Below, in pieces: positions 1 to 7,914 of a stretch of 38,107 bases of DNA. Position 1 is the first letter of the stretch, and the number at the start of each line of letters is the position of its first letter. The DNA comes from Actinomycetota bacterium (GTDB lineage: Bacteria > Actinomycetota > Acidimicrobiia > Acidimicrobiales > Ilumatobacteraceae): NCBI GenBank assembly GCA_009703055.1, contig WLGW01000011.1, forward strand, positions 1 through 38,107, read 5' to 3'. Below the pieces are notes generated by a model. It made no database searches, had not been told where the DNA came from, and worked only from the letters and a program-made list of their open reading frames with translations. The position numbers and the translations under genes are program-made.

Positions 1-55
1 ATCGCGAAGAGGTGCGATGGCCTCTTCAACGGGAAGGCCAGTTGGTGCGAGTCGA

Positions 56-556
56 TTAGACAAGCGCAGGGGTGCCGCGGAATGCTCCCGGATCACCCGA
101 TGCAGGAATGCTGGGCTTCGACCATGCGGTAAGCGTGGCAATCTTTGCTGCGACTTCTTTCCAATCGCCAGCAGTCCACCCTTGAGCGACTGCCGGGACA
201 GAGCCGTCTGCCTGAATCACAAGAAATGCAGGAAGTTCGGTGAGACCGATCGCCTTCACTGCTGAACGTGTGGGATCACAGAACACGATGAACTCGTCGG
301 CGTATGGGCCGAGGAATGCGCGAGCGTCTTCTGCTTCACACGTGATGAGGAAGTTCATGCGAATGGCTGCACCTGAGTACTGGCGCATAATGCGGACAGC
401 GGTCTCAAGAATCCATGAGCTCTCATTGGTGTATGGGTCGAGCACAACAGAGCCGAGGTGGAAAGTGGTGAGCCATTGACGAAGTGTCTTCGCCTCGCCC
501 GCAAGTGGGGTGAGGGTGATGTCGAGGCTGGGATTGGGGAGAGATGCGCTTGCCAC
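56..556 (-). CDS. Thioredoxin-like fold protein lacking CXXC
   Basis: A 166-residue soluble protein of unknown function. The stretch around residues 107-119 (LPAFLVIQADGS) followed by a C-terminal helix resembles the cis-proline strand and last helix of thioredoxin folds, but there is no CXXC motif, so a classical disulfide-reductase role is unlikely. There is no signal peptide and no membrane segment. The start is taken as GTG at 556 because a -10-like TAGCGT (minus strand, 564-569) sits 7 bases upstream, as for many genes here. It diverges from the PPOX gene at 676. The fold assignment is inference; expression as a gene is well supported by length and promoter spacing. Confidence 0.6.
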   Translation of the reverse strand: MASASLPNPSLDITLTPLAGEAKTLRQWLTTFHLGSVVLDPYTNESSWILETAVRIMRQYSGAAIRMNFLITCEAEDARAFLGPYADEFIVFCDPTRSAVKAIGLTELPAFLVIQADGSVPAVAQGWTAGDWKEVAAKIATLTAWSKPSIPASGDPGAFRGTPALV

Positions 557-563
557 GGGGTCA

Positions 564-669
564 ACGCTAGTTGCTGAGGGTGGTGAGTGCGAACCCCTTG
601 GCTGATGTGAAAGGTGATACTTCGGGACAAGAGTCCACTGCCTGCCTTATGGGGCAAGGGGTCTAGGTT
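564..669. promoter_or_regulatory. Divergent leaderless-type promoters
   Basis: A minus-strand TAGCGT at 564-569 serves the gene starting at 556, and a plus-strand TAGGTT at 664-669 serves the gene starting at 676. Each hexamer is 6 or 7 bases from its start codon, which leaves no room for a Shine-Dalgarno leader. The bases between hold nothing else that I recognise. Confidence 0.5.
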
Positions 670-675
670 GTGGGC

Positions 676-1143
676 ATGGCTTCTAAGCGCAGCAAAATCG
701 AAATGACCGCCGACGAATTGGCGGCATATCTCGAGACCGGTCAGATCCTCAATATCGCCACCATTAACCCCAGTGGCCATCCTCATTTGGTGGCGATGTG
801 GTACGTGATGGTGGACGGCAAGCCCACATTCTGGACCTTCGGCAAGAGCCAGAAGGTTGCCAACATTCGTCGTGATAGCAAGATCACCGGTCTTGTGGAG
901 ACGGGCGACAGCTACTCCGAACTAAAGGGTGCAGAAATTGTTGGCAGTGCACGCCTGATTGAGGACTACGACGAGATCGTGCGCATTGGTGCAGCGGTTG
1001 CAGTGAAGTACAACGGCCCTGACGCAGCAAGTGAAGCTGCAATGGGCTTCATTCGTAAGCAAGCAGAAAAGCGCATCGGTATCGCTATCGATGTCGAGCG
1101 CGTGGTCACGTGGGACCACAGCAAGCTCGGCGGTGGTTACTGA
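676..1143 (+). CDS. PPOX-class (split beta-barrel) flavin/F420-binding oxidoreductase
   Basis: A 155-residue protein of the pyridoxamine-5'-phosphate-oxidase-like split-barrel superfamily. The N-terminal part reads ILNIATINPSGHPHLVAMWY, the typical strand-turn-strand of these flavin- or F420-binding enzymes, followed by FWTFGKSQKVANIRRD, where the basic residues usually contact the cofactor phosphate. Actinobacteria carry many such proteins, often F420-dependent reductases; the substrate cannot be told. ATG at 676 is preferred over the in-frame GTG at 670 because TAGGTT (664-669) lies 6 bases before it. The stop codon overlaps the start of the dienelactone hydrolase gene (TGATG), so the two are probably translated together. 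Confidence 0.75.
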   Translation: MASKRSKIEMTADELAAYLETGQILNIATINPSGHPHLVAMWYVMVDGKPTFWTFGKSQKVANIRRDSKITGLVETGDSYSELKGAEIVGSARLIEDYDEIVRIGAAVAVKYNGPDAASEAAMGFIRKQAEKRIGIAIDVERVVTWDHSKLGGGY

Positions 1144-1811
1144 TGGGCGAGATGGTCGAATTCAAGAGCAATGGCGGCACGTGTGCTGGCTACATCGCCG
1201 GAAGTGGCGGTCCCGGTGTTGTTGTCATTCAAGAGTGGTGGGGTCTCAATGATCACATCAAAGACATTGTTGATCGTTTTGCGGCAGAGGGTTTCACCGC
1301 GTTGGCGCCAGACCTGTATCACGGCGAAGTGACCACAGAACCCGACAGTGCGGGGAAGTTGTTGATGAGCATGAATCTTGCAACAGCGGGCAAAGACCTC
1401 AGTGGCGCGATTGATTTATTGCAACAGCGAACCGGTAACACAAAAGTTGGTGTCACTGGATTCTGTATGGGCGGCGGACTTACGCTCATGGTTGCGTGTC
1501 AGCGCCCTGATGCTGTCGCTGCGGCTGCACCGTTCTACGGCGGTATGCGCCCGGATACACCAATCAACTGGGAAGCACTCACTGCAGTCGTGGAAGGTCA
1601 CTACGCAGAAAACGATCGTGGCACTGCGGCCACTGAAGCCATCAAGGCAACCGAAGCTGAACTACGCGCATTGGGTAAGGACGCCACGTTCCATGTGTAT
1701 CCCGGCACGCATCATGCATTCTTCAACGACACACGTGCAGAGGTGTACGACGCCGCGGTCTCGAAGACTGCTTGGGAGCGCACTCTCGCGCTCTTCCGCG
1801 CCCAGCTGTAG
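1143..1811 (+). CDS. Dienelactone hydrolase family protein
   Basis: A 222-residue alpha/beta hydrolase of the dienelactone hydrolase family, about the usual length. The family's catalytic residues are visible: Glu in VVIQEWWGL, the nucleophilic Cys in GFCMGGG, Asp in HYAENDRG and His in GTHHAFFND. Known members open cyclic enol-lactones in chlorocatechol breakdown, but many actinobacterial paralogues have unknown substrates. The start ATG overlaps the preceding TGA, which argues for coupling with the PPOX gene and against in-frame starts further upstream. The 3' end is followed by a short AT-rich spacer and then the relic of a CoA-lyase gene end on the opposite strand. Confidence 0.85.
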   Translation: MGEMVEFKSNGGTCAGYIAGSGGPGVVVIQEWWGLNDHIKDIVDRFAAEGFTALAPDLYHGEVTTEPDSAGKLLMSMNLATAGKDLSGAIDLLQQRTGNTKVGVTGFCMGGGLTLMVACQRPDAVAAAAPFYGGMRPDTPINWEALTAVVEGHYAENDRGTAATEAIKATEAELRALGKDATFHVYPGTHHAFFNDTRAEVYDAAVSKTAWERTLALFRAQL

Positions 1812-1839
1812 CTAGCTTTAGTTATAACTGGCTAGGTGC

Positions 1840-1869
1840 AATCAGCCAAGTTCGGCGATTGCTTCTGCA
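1840..1869 (-). repeat. Relic copy of the 3' end of the CoA-lyase gene (direct repeat A)
   Basis: These 30 bases match 2505-2534 at 27 positions, including an unbroken identical run of 21 (1849-1869 versus 2514-2534). On the minus strand they still read as the last codons of the lyase (AEAIAEL followed by Gly instead of Ala) and then a stop codon in the same place. The copy lies 8 bases beyond the stop codon of the pentapeptide-repeat gene, so that gene is bracketed by direct repeats. Confidence 0.8.
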
Positions 1870-1877
1870 GATTTCGT

Positions 1878-2417
1878 CTAGGCAACGATGTAGACGGTGG
1901 CATCAGGAACCACTGAGCCATCGGGCATGGTTGCATTTGAGATGTTCGCGCCAAAAAGATTTGCTCCATCAATGTTCGCGCCAATTAAATTTGCACCGTC
2001 CAAGTCCGCCCCGACCAAATTCGCGCCAGAAAGGTCAGCATTTGACAAGTCGGCTGACATCAGATTTGCACCGGTCAAATTTGCGCCTGACAATTTTGAA
2101 GAACCTAGTTTTGCGTCAAAAAGGAACGCTCCCACAAGATTTGCACCGGTCAAATCAGCTCGCTCCAGATTTGCGCTGAACAATGAAGTTCCGATCATTT
2201 GTGCAAATGCAAGATTCGCTCGTTGTAGATCTGCACCTACCATTCTTGCGCCCGACAAATGAGCGTGCGACAAATTTGCTCCAGCGAGATTTATGTTGAA
2301 GAGAAATGCGGAGGTTAAATTCGACTCCGCAAGATTCGCGCCTGAAAGATTGGCTTCCGACAAATCTGCAAAGATTAAGTTTTTTCTTGGTCCAATTTCA
2401 AAGCCATTAATCAACAT
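1878..2417 (-). CDS. Pentapeptide-repeat protein
   Basis: A 179-residue protein made almost wholly of A(N/D)LxG-type pentapeptides from about residue 15 to 165, roughly 30 units, which should fold as a right-handed quadrilateral beta-helix. Family members include DNA-mimic gyrase inhibitors such as MfpA and Qnr, but most are of unknown function, and nothing here singles out gyrase as target. The N-terminus MLINGFEIGP and C-terminus MPDGSVVPDATVYIVA cap the helix. TAATCT (2424-2429, minus strand) lies 6 bases from the ATG. The gene is visibly more AT-rich than its neighbours and is flanked by 30-bp direct repeats of the adjacent lyase gene's 3' end, so it was probably inserted. Confidence 0.9.
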   Translation of the reverse strand: MLINGFEIGPRKNLIFADLSEANLSGANLAESNLTSAFLFNINLAGANLSHAHLSGARMVGADLQRANLAFAQMIGTSLFSANLERADLTGANLVGAFLFDAKLGSSKLSGANLTGANLMSADLSNADLSGANLVGADLDGANLIGANIDGANLFGANISNATMPDGSVVPDATVYIVA

Positions 2418-2504
2418 GGAATTAGATTAGGCAGAAAATATCAACCAGAACTGTTAATCAATGGGCTCATTTTACTTTGGGCGCGCATAGTGGCGCTCAA
2501 TTGA

Positions 2505-2534
2505 AATTAGGCGAGTTCGGCGATTGCTTCTGCA
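2505..2534 (-). repeat. Functional 3' end of the CoA-lyase gene (direct repeat B)
   Basis: This is the genuine end of the lyase gene, with its stop codon at 2507-2509. It is repeated at 1840-1869 in the same orientation, 665 bp away, with 27 of 30 bases identical. The pentapeptide-repeat gene lies between the two copies. Confidence 0.8.
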
Positions 2535-3373
2535 ATAGCGATGGCGCGACGTGCGTTATCAACGTGCAGGTTTTCAATCATGCGGCCGTTCAGTTGAACA
2601 ACGCCCTTGCCGGCAGCAAGTGCTTCGTCGAACGCAGCAATGACTTCACGAGCGTGAGCAACTTCAGCCTCAGTCGGTGACCACACATCGTTTGCGATAC
2701 CGACTTGGTCTGGGTGAATGAGGGTCTTGCCGTCAAATCCCATCTGCAGGCCCTGCACGCATTCATCGCGGAAACCATCGGCGTTCTTGATGTCGTTGTA
2801 CACACCGTCGAGGATTGTCTTGCCAGCCTCACGTGCTGCCAACAACGCCATGTGCAGGCTTGGGTAAAGCGGTGCACGGCCAGGAACCTGAGCAGCGCGC
2901 AGTTCCTTTGCCAAGTCGTTGGTGCCCATGATGAGGACCGGAACGCGTGGATGAGATGCAATCTCGCGGCAGTCAAAGATGGCTGTCGGAGTTTCGATCA
3001 TCGCCCAGATCATCATTTCCTTCGGTGCGCCCGCAGCATCAAGTGCGGCAGACACTTCGTTGACTTCGGCCACGGAGTTGATCTTGGGAATCACGACTGC
3101 AGAAACACATGCCTTTGCTGCAGCTGTCACATCTGCATGGCCCCATGGAGTTGCAAGTGCATTGCAACGAATCGTGAGTTCACGCTTGCCATATTCGCCA
3201 GAGTTCACAGCAGCAACAGCCTGTGCTCGTGCGATGTCTTTTGAATCTGGTGACACAGCATCTTCAAGGTCGAAGATGATGGCGTCGGTTGAAATTCCCT
3301 TTGCCTTCTCCAAAGCACGCTCATTAGCGGCTGGCATGTAGAGGGCAGAACGGCGTGGGCGAAGTGAGCTCAT
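2507..3373 (-). CDS. HpcH/HpaI-CitE family CoA lyase or malyl-CoA thioesterase
   Basis: A 288-residue TIM-barrel protein of the citrate lyase beta-subunit family. It opens with RPRRSALYMPAANERALEKA, the CoA/phosphate-binding N-terminus, then has FDLEDAVSPD, IWAMIETPTAI with the Mg2+-binding Glu, and MGTNDLAKEL; GFDGKTLIHPDQV near the C-terminus is typical of CitE-like enzymes. Its length and position beside a longer malyl-CoA lyase recall the Mcl1/Mcl2 pair of the ethylmalonyl-CoA pathway, where Mcl2 is (3S)-malyl-CoA thioesterase. Citramalyl-CoA lyase is the main alternative. It starts 24 bases after the upstream lyase's stop, with a GAAAG element before the ATG, so it is the second gene of an operon. 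Its last 30 bases are duplicated at 1840-1869. Confidence 0.85.
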   Translation of the reverse strand: MSSLRPRRSALYMPAANERALEKAKGISTDAIIFDLEDAVSPDSKDIARAQAVAAVNSGEYGKRELTIRCNALATPWGHADVTAAAKACVSAVVIPKINSVAEVNEVSAALDAAGAPKEMMIWAMIETPTAIFDCREIASHPRVPVLIMGTNDLAKELRAAQVPGRAPLYPSLHMALLAAREAGKTILDGVYNDIKNADGFRDECVQGLQMGFDGKTLIHPDQVGIANDVWSPTEAEVAHAREVIAAFDEALAAGKGVVQLNGRMIENLHVDNARRAIAIAEAIAELA

Positions 3374-3397
3374 GATGATCTTTCGTTGAAGTGAAAA

Positions 3398-4447
3398 TTA
3401 AAAGCCGTAGGCGGCGGTGAGTTCTGGGTCGCGTGCAGCAAGTTGGCGTGCAAGTTCAACAACAACTTTGCACTGCTTCACTGATGCGTCGTCTTCCATC
3501 TTGCCGTCCAGCATGATGGCTCCGGTGCCGTCACCCATTGCATCAATGACGCGCTGTGCTTGCTTCACGTCTTCTGGACGTGGGCTGAACACGCGCTTTG
3601 CAATGTCGATCTGCACGGGGTGCAAGCTCCATGCACCAACGCAACCGAGAAGGTATGCGTTGCGGAACTGATCCTCGCATGCAACAACATCCTTGATGTC
3701 ACCGAATGGGCCATAGAACGGCAACACGCCGTTCATCACGCAGGCATCGACCATGCGAGCCATTGTGTAATGCCAGAGATCTTGCTGGTATGTGGTGCGT
3801 GCACCTTGGTAGTCATCACCGGTGGGGTCTTGACGCACGATGTAGTCGGGGTGTCCGCCACCAACACGGGTTGTCTTCATGCGACGGTTTGCAGCAAGGT
3901 CTGCTGGTCCGAGGCTGATGCCCTGCATGCGAGGCGATGCTGCACAAATCTCTTCCACGTTGGCAACGCCACGTGCTGTTTCGAGAATTGCGTGAAGCAG
4001 AAGAGGCTTCTTCAAACCGGCGCGTGCTTCAAGTTGTGCAAGCAAGCGGTCGACGTAGTGAATGTCTTCTGGACCTTCGACCTTTGGAATCATGATGACG
4101 TCGAACTTGTCGCCGGCCTTTGTCACGATTTCGATGAGGTCGTCGAGGAACCACGGTGAGTCAAGGCTGTTGACGCGTGTCCACAACTGTGTGTCGCCAA
4201 AGTCGAGTTCATTTGCGACCTTGATGAGGCCTGCACGAGCAGCTTCTTTGTCGGCCATCGGGATTGCATCTTCCAAGTTGCCCAGGATGATGTCGACATT
4301 TGGGATGGTCTCAGGAAGCTTGGCCACCATCTTTTCGTTGTGTGGCGGGAAGAAGTGAATAACACGACTTGGCTTGAAAGGGATTTCCTGGACGGGAGTC
4401 GGAGCTCCGGCGGCAAGGGGTTTGAAAAAGTCACGAGCGGGGCGCAT
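3398..4447 (-). CDS. L-malyl-CoA/beta-methylmalyl-CoA lyase (Mcl1-like)
   Basis: A 349-residue enzyme of the CitE/Mcl superfamily, close in length to the Chloroflexus malyl-CoA lyase as I recall it. It has the family's ordered motifs: [15 protein letters not shown] near the N-terminus, [26 protein letters not shown] with the metal-binding Glu, and [15 protein letters not shown] with the second metal ligand, followed by [13 protein letters not shown]. These enzymes cleave beta-methylmalyl-CoA to glyoxylate and propionyl-CoA, or make malyl-CoA from acetyl-CoA and glyoxylate. The context (CitE-like partner downstream, probable methylsuccinyl-CoA dehydrogenase nearby) fits the ethylmalonyl-CoA pathway. 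A TACGCT hexamer (4454-4459, minus strand) sits 6 bases before the ATG. Exact substrate preference is inferred. Confidence 0.8.
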   Translation of the reverse strand: MRPARDFFKPLAAGAPTPVQEIPFKPSRVIHFFPPHNEKMVAKLPETIPNVDIILGNLEDAIPMADKEAARAGLIKVANELDFGDTQLWTRVNSLDSPWFLDDLIEIVTKAGDKFDVIMIPKVEGPEDIHYVDRLLAQLEARAGLKKPLLLHAILETARGVANVEEICAASPRMQGISLGPADLAANRRMKTTRVGGGHPDYIVRQDPTGDDYQGARTTYQQDLWHYTMARMVDACVMNGVLPFYGPFGDIKDVVACEDQFRNAYLLGCVGAWSLHPVQIDIAKRVFSPRPEDVKQAQRVIDAMGDGTGAIMLDGKMEDDASVKQCKVVVELARQLAARDPELTAAYGF

Positions 4448-4453
4448 GGGTCA

Positions 4454-4470
4454 AGCGTAGGGGTTACGGT
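4454..4470. promoter_or_regulatory. Divergent leaderless-type promoters, mcl1-like and HAD genes
   Basis: The minus-strand hexamer TACGCT (4454-4459) is 6 bases from the lyase ATG at 4447. The plus-strand hexamer TACGGT (4465-4470) is 7 bases from the HAD gene's GTG at 4478. The two -10 elements are only 5 bases apart, so RNA polymerases bound at them would compete. Confidence 0.55.
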
Positions 4471-4477
4471 TGCGCAA

Positions 4478-5158
4478 GTGAAAGCCGAGTACGACGCGAT
4501 TCTGTTCGACGCTGGGGGAGTCTTCCTCATCCCTGACCCAGCAGTCCTGGCGCCCACTTTGGCCTATTACGGGGCTGGCTCGGATCATTCGTTATATGTG
4601 CGTGCGCATTATGGGGCGATGGCGGCCAAGTCACGTGCTGGAGGAGGCGAATCCGATTGGGACGACTACAACCGTGCCTACGTGGCATTTGCCGGAGTGC
4701 CCGATCACGAAGTGGATGCAGCCGCCTTTGTATTGCAACGAACACGACATGCTCATTTATGGCGTGCTCCGTTGGTGGGATCTGTAGAGGCACTGCGAGT
4801 TCTGAACGAGCGCAATGTTCCTATTGGTGTCGTGAGTAATGCATCCGGACAGATTGCTGAGATTCTGCAACGCAGCGCAATTTGTCAGGTAGGGGACGGT
4901 GCACTCGCGAGTGTTCGTTGCATCATCGATAGCGATGTTGTGGGGGTTGCAAAACCTGACCCAAAGATTTTTGAACACGCACTGCCATTCTTTGAAGGCA
5001 TTGATCGATCACGAATTGCTTATGTGGGTGATTCGGTGACCATGGACGTAGAAGGGTCCACCGCTGCCGGATTGATTCCGGTGTTGGTGGACCCGTTCAA
5101 CGATGCCGCAGACCTTGTGGACTGTCGGCGAATCAGTTCATTGCTGGATTTGCTCTAG
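4478..5158 (+). CDS. HAD-superfamily hydrolase
   Basis: A 226-residue haloacid-dehalogenase-like phosphatase. The motifs are in order: motif I ILFDAGGVF at residues 8-16 with the nucleophile Asp11 (the usual second Asp is Gly, as in several HAD subfamilies), motif II VVSNASG, motif III KPDPKIF and motif IV YVGDSVTMDVEG. The helical cap lies between motifs I and II. Substrate unknown; phosphoglycolate- or sugar-phosphate-type roles are possible. GTG at 4478 is chosen because TACGGT lies 7 bases upstream and because upstream in-frame starts would run into the divergent lyase gene. The gene ends 3 bases from the convergent dehydrogenase gene. Confidence 0.85.
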   Translation: MKAEYDAILFDAGGVFLIPDPAVLAPTLAYYGAGSDHSLYVRAHYGAMAAKSRAGGGESDWDDYNRAYVAFAGVPDHEVDAAAFVLQRTRHAHLWRAPLVGSVEALRVLNERNVPIGVVSNASGQIAEILQRSAICQVGDGALASVRCIIDSDVVGVAKPDPKIFEHALPFFEGIDRSRIAYVGDSVTMDVEGSTAAGLIPVLVDPFNDAADLVDCRRISSLLDLL

Positions 5159-5161
5159 CAG

Positions 5162-6763
5162 TTACTTCTTTGCTGCTTCGCAGAGGTTCTTTGCGATCAC
5201 CTTGAGGCACAGAGTCTCATCTGCTCCTTCAAAGATGGACAACACACGAGCGTCGACGTAGAGACGGCTCACAGAGTATTCCTCGGCATAACCGAAGCCG
5301 CCGTGAATCTGGAGTGCCTCGCGAGCAACCCATTCGGCTGCTCGACAGACATACGCCTTCACCATGCTGGCTTCCATTGCACCCTCGCCACGGCCCATCA
5401 TCTCAGCTACTGCATATGAGAACTGTCGTGATGCTTGGGTGATGACAGCCATGCGACCCAACTTCACCTGGGTGAGTTCGTATTCGCTAATGGGCTGACC
5501 AAACACTGTGCGGTTTTGTGCGTAATCGAAAGCTGCTTCATATGCGGCTTGCATCAAACCGACGGCGCGAGCAGCTGTTTGCAAACGTCCATTCTCGAAG
5601 CCAGCCATCTGCAAGTAGAAACCCTTGCCCAAGCCATCGCGGCCACCGATGAGGTTTGTTTCAGGAACCCACCAGTTTTCGATTGCGATTTCGTAGCTGT
5701 GCATTCCGCGGTAACCGATGGTGTCGATGGGACGACCTTCCATCTTTCCGCCACCGTCTTGAGTGAACATGAAACCGTGTGCATCGCCGATGGGCTTTGG
5801 CACGATGAACAGTGACAAGCCGCGGTGAGTCTTTGAACGATCTGGATCTGTACGAGCAAGAAGCATGAGCACGTTTGCGCGAGCGCCGAATGTGCACCAT
5901 GTCTTCACACCATTGATGAGCCACCCGGCTTCACCGTTAGGACCAGGTGCTTCCACTGCTGTTGTCTTCAAGTTTGCAACGTCAGAGCCGTAGTCGGGCT
6001 CGGTCACTGCAACTGCGGCCATCACTTCTGCGCTGGCGAGCTTTGGCAACCATTCGTGCTTCTGCTCTTCCGTGCCACCCTTCACGAGTGCGCGAGTGAG
6101 AATTTCTGGGCGTGTGATGAGCGAGCCACCAATACCAAGTGATGCGCGTGTGAGTTCCTCAGTTGCAATCACCGATGCCATGTATTCGCCTTCGCCGCCT
6201 TCAGAGAAGCCGTCGTATTCCACTGGAACACTGAGTCCGAATGCACCGATCTCTGCAAGACCTGCGATGACCTCTTCAGGAACGTCACTGTTGTGGCGGT
6301 GCACGTGCTCCGCCTTTGGTGCAATCACCTTGGCACCGAATGAACGGAATGTGTCTTGCACCATTTCGAATTCGTCACCTAAGTGACGAGGGCCTTGCTG
6401 GTCGGCAAGTGATGCGAGGAATGCTGGGTCGCGATACGTCTGCACGAAATCGTGTGTGCTGGAAAGACCGGAAGGATCAACGCCCCACAACTTCTCTCGA
6501 CCGATGAGGCGAGAAATGAAGTCATGCACCATGTCGGCGGTGAAAGCACATGTGATGTTTCCTTCGACTGTGCCCTTTGCGCCGTAAGCAAGGAGGCCGC
6601 GAGAGGTTTCAACGGCAGCTGCAACGTGCGCAATGTCGTAGGCAAGGGTCTGATTCGCGTCGGGCCCACCTTTTGCAATCAGTGTCGCAATGGCGGTGTC
6701 CACCATTGCGCGGGCTGTGTTGATGACCGATGCGGCGGTCTGAAGGTCGGGCGCTGTGCTCAT
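5162..6763 (-). CDS. mcd: Acyl-CoA dehydrogenase, probable (2S)-methylsuccinyl-CoA dehydrogenase
   Basis: A 533-residue acyl-CoA dehydrogenase, longer than the usual 380-400 residues because of a helical N-terminal extension of about 130 residues, as in methylsuccinyl-CoA dehydrogenases. Family signatures follow: GGSLITRPEILTRAL, VAVTEPDYGSDVANLKTT (FAD/substrate-binding), WLINGVKTWCTFGARANVLMLL, and the C-terminal QIHGGFGYAEEY and IFEGADETLCLKVIAKNL. The last motif, with ETL in place of the common EIQ, is one I associate with Mcd. The enzyme would oxidise methylsuccinyl-CoA to mesaconyl-CoA, passing electrons to ETF. Malyl-CoA lyase-type genes lie immediately beyond the convergent HAD gene. 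TAGCGT (6772-6777, minus strand) is 8 bases from the ATG. A generic long-chain enzyme remains possible. Confidence 0.75.
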   Translation of the reverse strand: MSTAPDLQTAASVINTARAMVDTAIATLIAKGGPDANQTLAYDIAHVAAAVETSRGLLAYGAKGTVEGNITCAFTADMVHDFISRLIGREKLWGVDPSGLSSTHDFVQTYRDPAFLASLADQQGPRHLGDEFEMVQDTFRSFGAKVIAPKAEHVHRHNSDVPEEVIAGLAEIGAFGLSVPVEYDGFSEGGEGEYMASVIATEELTRASLGIGGSLITRPEILTRALVKGGTEEQKHEWLPKLASAEVMAAVAVTEPDYGSDVANLKTTAVEAPGPNGEAGWLINGVKTWCTFGARANVLMLLARTDPDRSKTHRGLSLFIVPKPIGDAHGFMFTQDGGGKMEGRPIDTIGYRGMHSYEIAIENWWVPETNLIGGRDGLGKGFYLQMAGFENGRLQTAARAVGLMQAAYEAAFDYAQNRTVFGQPISEYELTQVKLGRMAVITQASRQFSYAVAEMMGRGEGAMEASMVKAYVCRAAEWVAREALQIHGGFGYAEEYSVSRLYVDARVLSIFEGADETLCLKVIAKNLCEAAKK

Positions 6764-6872
6764 AGGCGAAAACGCTAGTGATTCTGTGTCCCGATTCGCA
6801 TACTCGCGGGCACTTCCATGCTGAGAAAGGGCTCGCTGGTGGGCGGTTATTGGTCACGCCTAGTGTTGAGGG

Positions 6873-7889
6873 ATGAGTGCTAGACCATTTCCGACCACCG
6901 ACTGGCCACAGGGCTCGGTGGGCGAGGGTGTTCATGAGCCCGCACTGCGTGAGGCATGCCGTCTGATTGAGGAGCGCCCATCAGAAGAAGGGGCGACCCA
7001 TGCACTGCTTGTAGTGCATGGCGGGCAGGTTGTTCATGAGTTCTATGGCGAAGGAATCAACCAGGACTCCACTCTGATCTCGTGGTCAATGGCAAAGAGC
7101 ATGACCCAGGCTCTCGTCGGCATGGCCGTGAAAGACGGATTGTTGAACATCTCCGATTCTCATCTTCTTCCGCAATGGGAATCAGACGGACGTCGTGACA
7201 TCACCCTCGATGACTTGTTGACCATGCGCAGTGGTTTGTCATGGATCGAGGATTATGTCGATGGCTCGGTCTCTGATGTCATCGAGATGTTGTTTGCAGA
7301 ATCAGAGTTCACGGGTGACCATGCAAGTTACGCAGCCTCAAAACCGTTACTGCATGCTCCAGGGACACAATGGTTGTATTCCTCTGGCACGACAAACATC
7401 ATTGCCCGAGTGTTGGCTAATGCATTGAATGAACCAACTGGTTCACATCAGCTCTTCAAATCATTCATGCAGACTCGTCTCTTTGACGAGATTGGAATGA
7501 ATTCAGCAATCGCAAAGTTCGACGATGCAGGAACTTTTGTTGGTTCATCTTTTGTGTACGCAACAGCGCGAGACTTCGCTCGCTTCGGATACCTGTATCT
7601 CAACGATGGTGTGTGGAATGGAAAGCGACTTCTGCCAGAAGGGTGGGTGGAATACGCCGGTCGTGTCGTTGCTCATGATCCCGACATGTTGATGGATTAC
7701 GGCGCGCAGTGGTGGGTGTGGCCCGATGATGAAGATTCGATCATGGCTCACGGGTATGAAGGACAAATTCTGTGGGTTTCGCCTCGTCGTGACCTCGTTA
7801 TCGTGCATTGTGGAAAAACAGATGCTTTGTATGGCGCCCAGTTGCGGTCAATGGTGGCTGGACTTGTAGAGGCATTCCCCGTTCGATAG
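6873..7889 (+). CDS. Serine hydrolase of the beta-lactamase/NylB type (PF00144)
   Basis: A 338-residue cytoplasmic serine hydrolase with penicillin-binding-protein fold. Residues 72-75 form the SxxK motif (SMAK), Tyr169 in WLYSSGTTN is the second motif, and HGYEGQ near the C-terminus replaces KTG. LDDLLTMRSGLSW and LLPEGWVEYA are typical of the family of class C beta-lactamase-related and 6-aminohexanoate-dimer hydrolases. There is no signal peptide, so cell-wall work is unlikely; esterase or amidase activity on an unknown substrate is the best guess. TAGTGT (6861-6866) lies 6 bases before the ATG. The gene is followed closely by the flippase-like gene in the same direction. Confidence 0.85.
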   Translation: MSARPFPTTDWPQGSVGEGVHEPALREACRLIEERPSEEGATHALLVVHGGQVVHEFYGEGINQDSTLISWSMAKSMTQALVGMAVKDGLLNISDSHLLPQWESDGRRDITLDDLLTMRSGLSWIEDYVDGSVSDVIEMLFAESEFTGDHASYAASKPLLHAPGTQWLYSSGTTNIIARVLANALNEPTGSHQLFKSFMQTRLFDEIGMNSAIAKFDDAGTFVGSSFVYATARDFARFGYLYLNDGVWNGKRLLPEGWVEYAGRVVAHDPDMLMDYGAQWWVWPDDEDSIMAHGYEGQILWVSPRRDLVIVHCGKTDALYGAQLRSMVAGLVEAFPVR

Positions 7890-7914
7890 GGGTTTGTCGG
7901 TCACGATGGTGGGA

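Noticed and set aside
1812-1839. Inverted repeats CTAGC/GCTAG around AGTTATAACT after the dienelactone hydrolase gene, as a terminator
   Set aside because: The stem is short, the inside is itself a self-complementary AT stretch and there is no T-run after it. It is not a convincing terminator.
1878-2417. Quinolone-resistance (Qnr/MfpA) assignment for the pentapeptide protein
   Set aside because: The repeat fold alone does not imply gyrase binding, and no loop or motif specific to those proteins was seen.
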